DNA of 45,862 bases from Euryhalocaulis caribicus (GTDB lineage Bacteria; Pseudomonadota; Alphaproteobacteria; Caulobacterales; Maricaulaceae). The notes beneath the pieces were generated by a model. The model was not told where the DNA came from. It made no database searches and saw only the letters and a program-made list of their open reading frames with translations. The position numbers and the translations under genes were made by a program. This document shows positions 25,047-34,644 of the stretch, in pieces. Location: NCBI RefSeq assembly GCF_000412185.1, contig NZ_ASJA01000021.1, positions 1 through 45,862 of the forward strand, written 5' to 3'. Position 1 is the stretch's first letter; every line of letters begins with the position of its first letter.

Positions 25047-25216
25047 GGAAAAGGCCTTGCGGTTGTGAACTCTCGGCCAAATCAACTCGCAAGCGGCCCA
25101 ATGGCTCCGCGCTCACTGCACATGACGCGGCCATCACAAGCGCGTCAGCCCCTCTCGCCCCGCCGGGGCGCATGGGCTACCCGCTATGGGACGGACGCCA
25201 AGGGAGACTCTCCGCC

Positions 25217-25783
25217 ATGATCAGAATTATTTCCGCTGTTATCGCCATGCTGGCCCTGACCGCCGCAACCGCTTCGGCGCAGGATTTCCCCGAAGACCTC
25301 GGCCCGGAAATCGGCGCGCAACTGCCGCACGCCCTGGAGCTGGAAGACCAGAGCGGCGCGGTCCGCGGCTTGGACGATCTGTCAGGCGAGAACGGGCTGG
25401 TTCTTCTGTTCAACCGCTCGCTGGACTGGTGCCCCTACTGCCAGAACCAGACGATCACGATCAATGAATCGGCCAGCGATATCCGCGCCCGCGGCTATAA
25501 AATCGCGGTCGTCACCTATGATCCGGTGGAAACCCTCGCCCTGTTCGCCGAGCGCCGCGATATCGACATCGCGCTGCTGTCGGACCCCGACTCGGCGGCC
25601 ATCGACGCCTTCGGCCTGCGCAATGAGGAATACGCTGATAATCCGAAGGTCTATGGCGTCCCGCACCCGGTCGTCTTCGTGGTCAGCCCGGACGGCAAGA
25701 TTCAGGCGAAGCTCTATGAGGAAAGCTACAAGGACCGCCCCGCAATCGAGGCCATTCTGGACGAGATCGACACGCTGGGATAA
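25217..25783 (+). CDS. Secreted AhpC/TSA-family redoxin
   Basis: A 188-residue peroxiredoxin-like protein with a signal peptide (MIRIISAVIAMLALTAATASA). The active site reads RSLDWCPYCQNQTITINE, a CPYC centre where peroxiredoxins have a single Cys and thioredoxins CxxC. It then continues with the AhpC/TSA pattern IAVVTYDPVETLALFAERRD, IALLSDPDSAAIDAFGLRN and VPHPVVFVVSPDGKI. This mix is typical of peroxiredoxin-like proteins often labelled redoxin. Probably handles peroxides or thiols in the periplasm, perhaps reduced by the DsbD-like protein encoded at 3982-6165; that link is inference. RBS AGGGAG precedes the ATG. Confidence 0.83.
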   Translation: MIRIISAVIAMLALTAATASAQDFPEDLGPEIGAQLPHALELEDQSGAVRGLDDLSGENGLVLLFNRSLDWCPYCQNQTITINESASDIRARGYKIAVVTYDPVETLALFAERRDIDIALLSDPDSAAIDAFGLRNEEYADNPKVYGVPHPVVFVVSPDGKIQAKLYEESYKDRPAIEAILDEIDTLG

Positions 25784-25819
25784 TCACCGCGGCCCGCTTT
25801 TCATTGGAAGGGCCGCCCC

Positions 25820-26377
25820 ATGACCGACATTTCCGCGATCCGCATCGAGACCCCGCGCCTGATCCTGCGCCCGCCGCAGGAGAGCGATTTCGACGCCTGG
25901 GCCGATTTCATGGCTGACGAGGAGGCCGCGCGCTTCATCGGCGGCGCGCAGGCGCGCGGCGCGGCCTGGCGCGGCTTCGCCACCATGGCCGGCTCCTGGC
26001 TGCTGAAGGGGTTCGGCATGTTCTCCGTCATCGAGAAAGAGACCGGGAACTGGGTCGGCCGCCTCGGCCCCTGGATGCCGGACGGCTGGCCGGGAACGGA
26101 GGTCGGCTGGGGCCTGTCGCGCGCCGCGCACGGCAGGGGATACGCCACCGAAGGGTCGGCCGCCGCCATCGACTGGGCGTTCGATACGCTGGGCTGGGAC
26201 GAGGTCATCCATGTCATCGATCCGGACAACACGCCCTCCATCGTGCTGGCCGAACGTCTGGGCTCGTCCCATCGCGGCCCCTGCACGCTGCCTGCGCCGC
26301 TAGAGGATTTCCCGGTTCACATCTGGGCCCAGACGCGCGCAGAATGGGCGGAGAACCGCAAGCGGTTCATCACGTAG
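25820..26377 (+). CDS. GNAT family N-acetyltransferase (RimJ/RimL-like)
   Basis: A 185-residue acetyltransferase of the GNAT_3 group. The N-terminus IRIETPRLILRPPQESDFDA is the usual lead-in. GMFSVIEKETGNWVGRLGPW and EVGWGLSRAAHGRGYATEGS supply the acetyl-CoA pyrophosphate loop (RAAHGRGYA corresponds to the Q/RxxGxG/A motif). VIDPDNTPSIVLAERLG is the typical C-terminal motif in which neighbouring Asn residues orient the acceptor. The substrate could be an N-terminal amine or a small molecule; it cannot be set from sequence. RBS GGAAGG precedes the ATG. It follows the redoxin gene by 36 bp and precedes the holin-like gene by 36 bp, so all three may form one transcript. Confidence 0.88.
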   Translation: MTDISAIRIETPRLILRPPQESDFDAWADFMADEEAARFIGGAQARGAAWRGFATMAGSWLLKGFGMFSVIEKETGNWVGRLGPWMPDGWPGTEVGWGLSRAAHGRGYATEGSAAAIDWAFDTLGWDEVIHVIDPDNTPSIVLAERLGSSHRGPCTLPAPLEDFPVHIWAQTRAEWAENRKRFIT

Positions 26378-26413
26378 GGGCAGACGGAACGAAGACCGGA
26401 AAGGCGCGCGACC

Positions 26414-26761
26414 ATGATCCTCAGCTGGCTGATTTCCACACTGGCGCTGGCCGTCGGGGCCTATGTCATACCGGGCGTTCACGCCGAGAACCTGCTGGCG
26501 GTTGCAATCACCGCCATCATCCTCGGCCTGGTCAATGCGGTGGTGAAACCGGTCCTGTTCCTGCTGACCCTGCCGATCACCATCGTGACGCTGGGCCTGT
26601 TCCTGCTGGTGCTGAACGCGCTGATGATCTGGCTGGCCGCCGCCGTGGTGCCGGGTTTCGCGATTTCCGGCTTCTGGGCGGCTTTTTTCCTGGCCCTGCT
26701 GGTCAGCATCATCAACGCCGTGCTGGGCGGCGGAAAGGAAACGCGCGCAAAGGCGGACTAG
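26414..26761 (+). CDS. Phage holin family / small four-TM membrane protein
   Basis: A 115-residue inner-membrane protein of the PF04020 type (Phage_holin_4_2, formerly a mycobacterial membrane family). Four hydrophobic segments: LISTLALAVGAYVIPGV, LLAVAITAIILGLVNAVV, LFLLTLPITIVTLGLFLLVL and a last pair around AAFFLALLVSIINAVLGGG. The NAVVKPVL segment between TM2 and TM3 is characteristic. Despite the name, chromosomal members are not tied to phage lysis and their role is unknown. No phage genes are nearby. Its TAG interlocks with the stop of the converging LytTR gene in CTAG. Confidence 0.85.
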   Translation: MILSWLISTLALAVGAYVIPGVHAENLLAVAITAIILGLVNAVVKPVLFLLTLPITIVTLGLFLLVLNALMIWLAAAVVPGFAISGFWAAFFLALLVSIINAVLGGGKETRAKAD

Positions 26762-27507
26762 AGCCAGCCGGCCTCGCGTAGTTTGGGCAGGTTTGCGCGG
26801 CTGACCGGGGCCTCGGCCCCGTCCTTCAGACGCACAGCCGCGCGCCCGCCGGCCTGTTTCGTCACCGCGTCCACTCCGGCCTCCGCCACCCACCAGGACC
26901 GGTGGGTCTGCAGGCCGGAGACGCCTTCCAGCTCGGCCATCGCATCGGACAGACGCATCAGGACCAGCTCCTCCCCCAGATCCGTCTTCACGCGCAGATA
27001 ATGATCCTCGGACGCCACGGCCCACAGCGCCCCGGTCCGCAGCTTCGGTTTCAGCCGCTGCATGAATCGCGCGCCGGGCGCGGAGGGAGGGGCAGCCCGC
27101 GCAGCCTCTTCCGCCGCCGCCTTGCGGTTCATCAGCACGCCCAGCGCCGTCATCGCCGCCGAGATCACCCAGACCAGGAAATAAAACAGCGGCACGTCCA
27201 TCCAGCGAACGGCGCCGCCGCTCAGAAGCTGGACCCCGATGACAACCGCGGTGACGGGGACAGAAACCGCCAGCGAGATCAGCAGCCAGTGCACGGCGGG
27301 ATGCGTCCCTTCCGGCAGAGCCTTCACCACGCCCCAGGCGATCGTCTCTCCGCTGGCCAGCCCGACCGCGATCAATCCGCACCAGTAGAGCGCCCTCCCG
27401 ATAACAGGAATCTGCCCGGTCTCGTAGGGCGCCAGCACCGTCAGCAACCCTCCGGCCGCCAGCACGATCAGGATCCGTGTCAGCCATTGCCTGCGCGTTC
27501 CCAGCAC
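26758..27507 (-). CDS. Membrane-anchored LytTR-domain transcription regulator
   Basis: A 249-residue protein with four predicted TM helices in the first 125 residues (ILIVLAAGGLLTVLA, ALYWCGLIAVGLASG, WLLISLAVSVPVTAVVIG, LFYFLVWVISAAMTALGVL). A C-terminal LytTR DNA-binding domain (about 150-245) follows, with ALWAVASEDHYLRVKTDLG, MRLSDAMAEL and QTHRSWWVAEAGVDAV. The RSWWV and EDHYLRV motifs are the LytTR hallmark. There is no receiver domain, so it may sense a membrane signal directly. The start is a GTG at 27507. It is divergent from the DUF2306 gene and converges with the holin-like gene. Targets unknown. Confidence 0.88.
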   Translation of the reverse strand: MLGTRRQWLTRILIVLAAGGLLTVLAPYETGQIPVIGRALYWCGLIAVGLASGETIAWGVVKALPEGTHPAVHWLLISLAVSVPVTAVVIGVQLLSGGAVRWMDVPLFYFLVWVISAAMTALGVLMNRKAAAEEAARAAPPSAPGARFMQRLKPKLRTGALWAVASEDHYLRVKTDLGEELVLMRLSDAMAELEGVSGLQTHRSWWVAEAGVDAVTKQAGGRAAVRLKDGAEAPVSRANLPKLREAGWL

Positions 27508-27668
27508 GCCGTGTCCCCGTTTCCGTTCACGCTTCGCGAACGGAGCTTAGACGCGCTTGGCGAAACACGCGACCGGGTTCGCGAACTTCGCCTGGCTTCC
27601 GCTCCGGCGCCCCGTCATGGCTGATCCGTCCGCGGCCCCGCCGCGCATGGAAAACGGAAACTTCTGTC

Positions 27669-28067
27669 ATGAATCTCGACCTCTTCCTCGCCGCGCCGCT
27701 GGTGATACAGATCCACGCCCTCGCCGCCTTCGCCGCGCTGGGCATCGCCGTCTGGATGCTGGCCGCGCCCAAGGGCACTTTCTCTCACCGCACGTTTGGC
27801 CGGGCTTTCATCGTGATGATGGCAACGGTCGCGGTCACCGCCATCTTCATCCGGCAAATCAATGACGGCGCGTTCAGCTTCATCCACGTTTTCGTGCCCT
27901 TGACGGCCTTCGGCATTTTCGGCGGGTTGCGGGCGATCCGCTTCAAGAAGGACGTGAAAGCCCACCGCAACGCCATGTTCGGACTGGTATTCGGCGCGCT
28001 GACGATTCCCGGCCTGTTCGCCTTCATGCCCGGGCGGTTATTGCATCAGGTCGTTTTCGGCGGATGA
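27669..28067 (+). CDS. DUF2306 family membrane protein
   Basis: A 132-residue inner-membrane protein with four hydrophobic segments. The pattern IQIHALAAFAALGIAVWML, then APKGTFSHRTFGRAF, then FSFIHVFVPLTAFGIFGGL and AHRNAMFGLVFGALTIPGLF, fits the predicted membrane family DUF2306 (PF10067) as I know it. Conserved His residues (H20, H39, H81-type and H101-type positions) could bind a metal or heme, but no function is established. The ATG at 27669 is preceded by a weak GGAAAC. It is transcribed away from the LytTR regulator, whose start is 160 bp upstream, so it is a natural candidate for regulation by it. Confidence 0.75.
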   Translation: MNLDLFLAAPLVIQIHALAAFAALGIAVWMLAAPKGTFSHRTFGRAFIVMMATVAVTAIFIRQINDGAFSFIHVFVPLTAFGIFGGLRAIRFKKDVKAHRNAMFGLVFGALTIPGLFAFMPGRLLHQVVFGG

Positions 28068-28170
28068 GGACTGGATAAATCGCAAATTTCCTGACACCAG
28101 AGGCTGATCCGGCGCGCAAATCCCGTTAGAAGGGCGCCCGTTCCATAGGCCCCCTTGCGCGTGAGGCGTA

Positions 28171-29415
28171 ATGCGCCACGTCCGTGACCTGACTTCGCTG
28201 ATCCTGGCGATGACGCTGCTGCAACTGGCGGCGGGCGTGATGGGCGTGCTGTTGCCGCTCAGCCTCGACAATGCCGGGGCCAGCGAAACCGCGATCGGCC
28301 TCACCGCCACCGCCTATGCTGTCGGTTTCCTGGCCGGCGGCATCTACGCCCCCTCCATGATGGCCCGCATGGGCGCGATCCGCGCCTATGCGGCGTTCGC
28401 CGCCGCCGCCGCCGCCATCACGCTGGCGCTTTACTGGCGCATCGACGCGTGGAGCTGGGCGGTGCTGCGCGCCCTGCTGGGTTTCTGTTTCGTCGGCCTG
28501 TTCACCGTGGCCGAGAGCTGGATGTCGGTGGCCACGCCCGCGCACAGCCGCGGATCGGTCCTTGGCGTCTATCACGTGGTCACGAAAGTGGCGCTGTTGG
28601 GCGGGCCGTTCCTGATCCTTGGCGTTGCGCCATTGTCGGCCGGGCCGTTCATGCTGACGGCCGGAATTGTCGCCATCGCCATGATTCCGCTTTGCTGGAC
28701 GCGGCAGATCGAACCGGCCCCGCCAACGCCCGAGCCCTTCCCGCTGACCCGGCTGTGGCGGCTGGCGCCCGGCGCGGTCATCGCCTGTTTCGCCGCCGGG
28801 GTGCTGAACGCCGGCCTGATCGCCCTGCTGCCAATCTATGCCGCCGAGCTGCCCGGGGAGGCCGTGACCACCGCCGCTGTTCTGCAGGCTGCGGCCTGGA
28901 TCGGCGGCATCGTGATCCAGTGGCCGGCGGGGCGGATCTCCGACATTATCGACCGCCGCCTGGTCATCGCCGCGCTGGCCGCGATCAGCGCGCTGGGCGT
29001 CGGCGTTCTGGCGGCTTTCGGCACGGCCGCGCCGTTCTGGCTGGCCTTTGCCGCGCTCGGCGCCTGGGGCGCGGGCTCGCTCAGCTTCTATGGCGTCGCC
29101 GTGGCGCACGCCACCGACCATATCGAGGCCAAGAACATCTCCAAGGCGATTGCCGGCCTGCTGATCGTCTACGGAATCGGCGCGATTGTCGGCCCCTCGC
29201 TCTATGGCGGGGCGATGCAGGCCTTCGGCGCGCGCGGCCTGTTCGTTCTGGCCACAGCCGGCGGCGCACTGCTGGCGGTGACCATGCTGCTGCGGACCCG
29301 GATCATCCCGGCGGTCGACCGCGAGGACAAGGAAGAGTTCGCCTTCGCGCCGGGTTCGGGCAGCCCCGCAATCAGCGAGGCGCACCCCGCCGCCGAAACG
29401 GCGGAGCAGGCATGA
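28171..29415 (+). CDS. MFS transporter (YcaD-like)
   Basis: A 414-residue 12-TM transporter. It shows TM1 [20 protein letters not shown], a short motif A loop around [18 protein letters not shown], and TM4-5 [20 protein letters not shown] with the conserved ESW seen in YcaD/MFS_1 members. The second half opens with [20 protein letters not shown]. The last 35 residues are hydrophilic and acidic. Substrate unknown. RBS GAGGCG lies just before the ATG. The gene ends 12 bp before a well-formed promoter for the suc operon, which lies in the 82 bp between the two genes. Confidence 0.82.
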   Translation: MRHVRDLTSLILAMTLLQLAAGVMGVLLPLSLDNAGASETAIGLTATAYAVGFLAGGIYAPSMMARMGAIRAYAAFAAAAAAITLALYWRIDAWSWAVLRALLGFCFVGLFTVAESWMSVATPAHSRGSVLGVYHVVTKVALLGGPFLILGVAPLSAGPFMLTAGIVAIAMIPLCWTRQIEPAPPTPEPFPLTRLWRLAPGAVIACFAAGVLNAGLIALLPIYAAELPGEAVTTAAVLQAAAWIGGIVIQWPAGRISDIIDRRLVIAALAAISALGVGVLAAFGTAAPFWLAFAALGAWGAGSLSFYGVAVAHATDHIEAKNISKAIAGLLIVYGIGAIVGPSLYGGAMQAFGARGLFVLATAGGALLAVTMLLRTRIIPAVDREDKEEFAFAPGSGSPAISEAHPAAETAEQA

Positions 29416-29427
29416 CGAATCGCCTTG

Positions 29428-29455
29428 TTGCCACAAAGGCTCAAGGGTTTATAAC
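29428..29455 (+). promoter_or_regulatory. Probable suc operon promoter
   Basis: TTGCCA and TATAAC, each five of six to sigma-70 consensus, lie 16 bp apart and end 42 bp before the sucC ATG. The region is otherwise unassigned and upstream of a four-gene co-oriented cluster, so this is the natural promoter. No operator-like repeat is visible around it. Confidence 0.6.
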
Positions 29456-29497
29456 CGGAATCGAAATTCTCCCTTCCATAGCGACCTGTTTTTGCGA

Positions 29498-30697
29498 ATG
29501 AATATTCACGAACATCAAGCCAAGGCCCTGCTGCGCAGCTTCGGCGCGCCCGTGGCCGAGGGCTTTCCCGCCTACACCGTCGACGAAGCCGTCGGCGCCG
29601 CCAAGAAGCTTCCCGGCCCGCTCTATGTGGTGAAATCCCAGATCCACGCCGGCGGCCGCGGCAAGGGCAAGTTCAAGGAACTGCCCGCCGACGCGGAAGG
29701 CGGCGTCCGCCTGGCCTTCTCCATCGACGAAGTGGAAAAGCACGCCGGCGAAATGCTCGGCAACACGCTGGTCACCGCCCAGACCGGCGATGACGGAAAA
29801 CAGGTCAACCGCCTCTATATCGAGGACGGCGCGGACATTTCCCGCGAACTGTATCTGTCCATGCTGATCGACCGGTCGACCTCCAAGGTCGCCTTTGTCG
29901 TCTCCACCGAGGGCGGCATGGATATCGAGCAGGTGGCCGAGGAAACCCCAGACAAGATCCTGACCCTGCCCATCGATCCGGATGCCGGCGTGACCAAGGA
30001 CGACGCCGGGAAGCTGGCCGACGCGCTGAAGCTGGACGGCGAGGCGCGCGGCGACATGCTGAAACTGGCGCCGGTCCTCTATAAGGCGTTCACCGAGAAG
30101 GACATGAGCCTTCTGGAGATCAACCCGCTGATCGTCATGGAAAACGGCGCGCTGCGCGTGCTGGACGCCAAGGTCAGCTTCGACGGCAACGCCCTGTTCC
30201 GCCATCCCGACATCGCCGAGCTGCGCGACAAGTCCGAAGAGGACGAGAAAGAGATCGAGGCCTCCAAGCACGATCTGGCCTATGTCGCGCTGGACGGAAA
30301 TATCGGCTGCATGGTGAACGGCGCCGGGCTGGCCATGGCGACCATGGACATCATCAAGCTCTATGGCGCGGAGCCGGCCAACTTCCTGGACGTTGGCGGC
30401 GGCGCCAACAAGGAAAAGGTCACGGCGGCCTTCAAGATCATCACCGCCGACCCGAATGTCGAAGGCATTCTGGTCAATATCTTCGGCGGCATCATGAAAT
30501 GCGACGTCATCGCCGAAGGCGTGATCGCCGCCGTCAAGGATGTCGGGCTGAAGGTTCCGCTGGTCGTGCGCCTTGAGGGCACGAACGTGGAAAAAGGTAA
30601 GAAAATCATCGACGAAAGCGGCCTGAACGTGATTTCGGCCAATGATCTGGACGACGCCGCCCAGAAAATCGTCAAAGCGGTTCAGGAGGCGTCCTAA
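29498..30697 (+). CDS. sucC: Succinyl-CoA synthetase (ADP-forming), beta subunit
   Basis: A 399-residue ATP-grasp subunit that pairs with SucD to make ATP or GTP from succinyl-CoA. The N-terminus [19 protein letters not shown] and the glycine-rich [18 protein letters not shown] are diagnostic. [20 protein letters not shown] and LLEINPLIV (the Mg/nucleotide-binding region) follow, and [19 protein letters not shown] lies in the CoA-ligase domain. Length equals the alphaproteobacterial norm. ATG at 29498 is the family start; a TTG two codons earlier has no support. The Shine-Dalgarno is weak. The stop TAA overlaps the sucD ATG (TAATG), implying coupled translation. Confidence 0.97.
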   Translation: MNIHEHQAKALLRSFGAPVAEGFPAYTVDEAVGAAKKLPGPLYVVKSQIHAGGRGKGKFKELPADAEGGVRLAFSIDEVEKHAGEMLGNTLVTAQTGDDGKQVNRLYIEDGADISRELYLSMLIDRSTSKVAFVVSTEGGMDIEQVAEETPDKILTLPIDPDAGVTKDDAGKLADALKLDGEARGDMLKLAPVLYKAFTEKDMSLLEINPLIVMENGALRVLDAKVSFDGNALFRHPDIAELRDKSEEDEKEIEASKHDLAYVALDGNIGCMVNGAGLAMATMDIIKLYGAEPANFLDVGGGANKEKVTAAFKIITADPNVEGILVNIFGGIMKCDVIAEGVIAAVKDVGLKVPLVVRLEGTNVEKGKKIIDESGLNVISANDLDDAAQKIVKAVQEAS

Positions 30698-31590
30698 TGT
30701 CCATCATGGTCGACAAGAACACCAAGGTGATCTGCCAGGGCCTCACCGGCTCCACCGGCACCTTCCATACCGAACAGGCCATCGCCTACGGCACCAAGAT
30801 GACCGCCGGCGTGACGCCGGGCAAAGGCGGCGAGACGTGGGAATCCTCCCTCGACGGCGCCAAGCTGCCGGTCTTCGACTCCGTCGCCGAAGCGCGGGAC
30901 AAGGTCGGGGCCGACGCCTCGGTCATCTATGTCCCGCCGAAATTCGCGGCCGCCGCGATTATCGAGGCGATCGACGCGGAAATCCCGCTGATCATCACCA
31001 TCACGGAAGGGATTCCGGTGCTGGACATGGTCAAGGTTCACGCCCGCCTGCAGAACTCCAAGTCCCGCCTGGTCGGCCCGAACTGCCCGGGCGTCATCAC
31101 GCCGGACGAGTGCAAGATCGGCATCATGCCGGGTCACATCCACAAGCGCGGCTCGGTGGGCGTTGTCTCCCGCTCCGGCACGCTGACCTATGAGGCCGTG
31201 CACCAGACCACGAATGTGGGGCTGGGCCAGTCCTCCTGCGTCGGCATTGGCGGCGATCCGGTGAAGGGCACCGAGTTCATCGACGTGCTGGAGAAATTCC
31301 TGGCCGACGACGAGACCGAGTCGATCATCATGATCGGCGAGATCGGCGGCACGGCCGAGGAAGAGGCCGCGGAATTCCTGAAATCCAGCAAGGTGAAGAA
31401 GCCGACCGTCGGCTTCATCGCCGGGCGCACCGCCCCGAAAGGCCGCACGATGGGCCATGCCGGCGCCATTGTTTCCGGCGGCAAGGGCGATGCGGACTCC
31501 AAGATCGAGGCCATGCAATCCGCCGGAATCACGGTGGCGGATTCGCCCGCGCGCCTCGGCACAACCATGGCTGAGGTTTTGAAAGGCTGA
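30697..31590 (+). CDS. sucD: Succinyl-CoA synthetase, alpha subunit
   Basis: A 297-residue subunit holding the CoA site and the phosphorylated histidine. The Rossmann motif [16 protein letters not shown] (14-29) begins the CoA-binding domain. [28 protein letters not shown] and [12 protein letters not shown] are conserved, and the active-site His is H254 in [14 protein letters not shown]. It starts on the TAATG overlap with sucC; an ATG three codons later is possible but would break the coupled start. It is 59 bp upstream of sucA and so probably in the same operon. Confidence 0.97.
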   Translation: MSIMVDKNTKVICQGLTGSTGTFHTEQAIAYGTKMTAGVTPGKGGETWESSLDGAKLPVFDSVAEARDKVGADASVIYVPPKFAAAAIIEAIDAEIPLIITITEGIPVLDMVKVHARLQNSKSRLVGPNCPGVITPDECKIGIMPGHIHKRGSVGVVSRSGTLTYEAVHQTTNVGLGQSSCVGIGGDPVKGTEFIDVLEKFLADDETESIIMIGEIGGTAEEEAAEFLKSSKVKKPTVGFIAGRTAPKGRTMGHAGAIVSGGKGDADSKIEAMQSAGITVADSPARLGTTMAEVLKG

Positions 31591-31649
31591 AACCGCCCTA
31601 TATGGGAAAAGTGAAACCTCATTCACGACCGCAAAGGGTCTAGATTCCA

Positions 31650-34613
31650 ATGGCCGATAAGGGTCGCCAGGCGCTGAACGAAGCGCTGCTAGAGACCGGG
31701 TTCCTGGACGGCGCCAACGCCGCCTATATCGAGCGGCTTTACGCCAAATACACAGACAATCCCGCCAGCGTCGATTCCAGCTGGCGGGATTATTTCGCCT
31801 CTCTGGGTGAGCCGGAAGGCGAACCCGGCGGCGCCGCCGAAGGCCCCTACTGGAAACGCCAGGACTGGCCGCCGAAATCGAACGGCGAAATGGTCGCCCT
31901 GTACGACGGCGACTGGGGCGAGGCAAAGACCCGGCTTGAGCAAAAGATCGCCGAGCGCAGCCCGGCCGGCATTTCGGCGGAGGATATCCGCAAGGCGACG
32001 CAGGATTCGATCCGCGCCCTGATGATGATCCGCGCCTACCGGATTCGCGGCCACCTGGCCGCCGATCTGGACCCGCTGGGCATCGAGGATTTCGGCCCGC
32101 AGCCGGAGCTGGACCCGGAAACCTACGGCTTCGGCCCGCAGGACATGGACCGGGACATCTTCATCGACGACGTGCTGGGGCTGGAAACGGCGACCATCGC
32201 GGAAATCGTCGACATCCTGAAGCGCACCTATTGCGGCACGTTTGCCGTGGAGTTCATGCACATCTCCAATCCCGAGGAGAAATCATGGCTGCAGGAGCGC
32301 ATTGAAGGGCCCGACAAGGAAATCAGCTTCACGGACATGGGCCGCGAGGCGATCCTTAAAAAACTGATCGAGACCGAGAGTTTCGAAAGATTCCTGCACC
32401 GCCGCTATCCCGGCACCAAGCGGTTCGGCATCGATGGCGGTGAATCCATCGTCCCGGCGCTGGAACAGGTGATCAAGCGCGGCGGCGCGCTGGGCATTGA
32501 CGAGATCGTCATCGGCATGCCGCACCGCGGCCGCCTGAACGTGCTGGGCGCGGTGATGGGCAAGCCCTATCACAAGATTTTCCACGAGTTTCAGGGCGGT
32601 TCGACCTTCGGCGCCGACGATTACGGCTCCGGCGACGTGAAATACCATCTCGGCTCGTCCTCGGACCGGGAATTCGACGGCAATACCGTGCATCTGTCGC
32701 TGACCGCCAACCCCTCGCATCTCGAGGCGGTGAACCCGGTCGTGATCGGCAAGGCGCGCGCCAAACAGGCGCAGGACCAGATCGAGGATCCGTCCGCGCC
32801 GCGCACCAATGTCCTGCCGCTGCTGCTGCACGGCGACGCGGCCTTCGCCGGTCAGGGCGTGGTGGCGGAATGTTTCGGCATGTCGGGCCTGTCCGGCCAC
32901 CGCACGGGCGGCACCATCCATTTCGTCGTGAACAACCAGATCGGCTTCACGACCTCCCCGCGCTTCTCCCGCTCCTCGCCCTACCCGACGGATGTGGCGA
33001 AGATGGTCGAGGCGCCGATTTTCCATGTGAACGGCGACGACCCGGAAGCGGTGGTGTTCGCGGCCAAGGTCGCCACCGAATATCGCCAGCGTTTCGCCAA
33101 GGACGTGGTGGTGGACATGTTCTGCTATCGCCGCTTCGGCCATAACGAAGGCGACGACCCGACCTTCACCCAGCCGCACATGTACGACATCATCTCCGAG
33201 CACAAGACGGTGCGCGAGACCTATGCCCGCAGCCTGATCGACGACGGTCTGGTGGACGAGGCCGAGGCCGATGGCTGGACCGAGGAATTCGACAAATTCC
33301 TGGATGACGAGTTCGAAGCCGGCAAGGACTACCGCACCAATCAGGCGGACTGGCTGGACGGCCGCTGGTCGGGCCTGGGCCTGCCCGAGGGCGACGAGCG
33401 CCGCGGCGACACCGCCGTGGATCTGGACCGCCTGAAGGCGCTGGGTGAGAAGATCACCACGATTCCGGACGGAATCAATATTCACAAAACCCTGAAACGG
33501 GTGATCGGCAACCGTGCCAAGGCCATTGAGGCCGGCGAGGGGCTGGACTGGGCCACCGCCGAGCATCTGGCCTACGCCTCGCTGCTGGACGAGGGCTTCC
33601 CCGTGCGCCTGTCCGGCCAGGATTCGGCGCGCGGCACCTTCTCCCAGCGCCACTCGCACGTGATCGATCAGGAGACCGAAGAGGTCTACACCCCGCTCAA
33701 CCATCTCTCCGACAGCCAGGCCAAGTATGAAGTCATCGACTCCATGCTGTCCGAGGAGGCGGTGCTGGGCTTCGAATACGGCTATTCGCTCGCCGCCCCG
33801 AACACGCTGGTGGCGTGGGAGGCGCAGTTCGGCGATTTCTGCAACGGCGCGCAGGTCTATTTCGACCAGTTCCTGTCCTCGGGCGAGCGCAAATGGCTGC
33901 GCATGTCAGGCCTGATCTGCCTGCTGCCGCACGGCTATGAGGGCCAGGGCCCGGAGCACTCCTCCGCCCGGCTGGAGCGCTTCCTGCAGATGTGCGCCGA
34001 GGACAACTGGCAGGTCGCCAATTGCTCCACGCCGGCGAACTATTTCCACATCCTGCGGCGCCAGATTCACCGTAATTTCCGCAAACCGCTGATCCTGATG
34101 ACGCCCAAGTCGCTGCTGCGCCACAAGCGCGCGACCTCGCGGCTGGAAGAGCTGGCGTCCGGTTCTTCCTTCCACCGCGTCCTGTGGGACGATGCGGAGA
34201 CCGAGGCCGGCCACACAGAGATCAAGCTGAAGCCCGACGGCGACATCAAGCGCGTCGTCATCTGCTCGGGCAAGGTCTATTACGACCTGCTGGAGGCCCG
34301 CGAGAAGCAGGGCATCGACGACATCTACCTGCTGCGGGTCGAGCAATTCTATCCCTTCCCGGCCAAGTCCCTGATGGTGGAGCTGAAACGCTTCCCCGAG
34401 GCGGACGTGATCTGGTGCCAGGAAGAACCCAAGAATATGGGCGGCTGGACCTTCATGGAGCCGAACATCGAATGGGTGCTGCGCAAGATCGGCGCGGCCA
34501 CGATGCGTCCGCGCTATGTCGGCCGCCCCGCTTCCGCCTCCACGGCCACCGGCCTGATGTCCAAACACCAGAAAGAACTGGAAGCCTTCCTCGAAGAGGC
34601 TTTGACGCTGTAA
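31650..34613 (+). CDS. sucA: 2-oxoglutarate dehydrogenase E1 component
   Basis: A 987-residue thiamine-diphosphate enzyme that decarboxylates 2-oxoglutarate and transfers the succinyl group to the E2 lipoyl arm. The N-terminal [20 protein letters not shown] is the E2-contact segment. [22 protein letters not shown]-type sequence appears as [20 protein letters not shown]. The ThDP/Mg region includes [18 protein letters not shown] and [13 protein letters not shown], with the conserved HxGD-like signal in LLLHGDAAF. The C-terminal half carries [20 protein letters not shown] and [20 protein letters not shown]. Complete and of normal length. Codon use and spacing fit the sucCDAB operon. Confidence 0.97.
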   Translation: MADKGRQALNEALLETGFLDGANAAYIERLYAKYTDNPASVDSSWRDYFASLGEPEGEPGGAAEGPYWKRQDWPPKSNGEMVALYDGDWGEAKTRLEQKIAERSPAGISAEDIRKATQDSIRALMMIRAYRIRGHLAADLDPLGIEDFGPQPELDPETYGFGPQDMDRDIFIDDVLGLETATIAEIVDILKRTYCGTFAVEFMHISNPEEKSWLQERIEGPDKEISFTDMGREAILKKLIETESFERFLHRRYPGTKRFGIDGGESIVPALEQVIKRGGALGIDEIVIGMPHRGRLNVLGAVMGKPYHKIFHEFQGGSTFGADDYGSGDVKYHLGSSSDREFDGNTVHLSLTANPSHLEAVNPVVIGKARAKQAQDQIEDPSAPRTNVLPLLLHGDAAFAGQGVVAECFGMSGLSGHRTGGTIHFVVNNQIGFTTSPRFSRSSPYPTDVAKMVEAPIFHVNGDDPEAVVFAAKVATEYRQRFAKDVVVDMFCYRRFGHNEGDDPTFTQPHMYDIISEHKTVRETYARSLIDDGLVDEAEADGWTEEFDKFLDDEFEAGKDYRTNQADWLDGRWSGLGLPEGDERRGDTAVDLDRLKALGEKITTIPDGINIHKTLKRVIGNRAKAIEAGEGLDWATAEHLAYASLLDEGFPVRLSGQDSARGTFSQRHSHVIDQETEEVYTPLNHLSDSQAKYEVIDSMLSEEAVLGFEYGYSLAAPNTLVAWEAQFGDFCNGAQVYFDQFLSSGERKWLRMSGLICLLPHGYEGQGPEHSSARLERFLQMCAEDNWQVANCSTPANYFHILRRQIHRNFRKPLILMTPKSLLRHKRATSRLEELASGSSFHRVLWDDAETEAGHTEIKLKPDGDIKRVVICSGKVYYDLLEAREKQGIDDIYLLRVEQFYPFPAKSLMVELKRFPEADVIWCQEEPKNMGGWTFMEPNIEWVLRKIGAATMRPRYVGRPASASTATGLMSKHQKELEAFLEEALTL

Positions 34614-34644
34614 GGCAGCGCGCGAAAGGTTTGATGAGAGAACA

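Noticed and set aside
26414-26761. Prophage remnant, suggested by the holin-like gene
   Set aside because: PF04020 proteins are common on chromosomes, and no other phage gene is present in the window.
32283-33704. Open frame of about 470 codons opposite sucA
   Set aside because: Antisense to a conserved E1 gene, no recognisable domain, no ribosome site.
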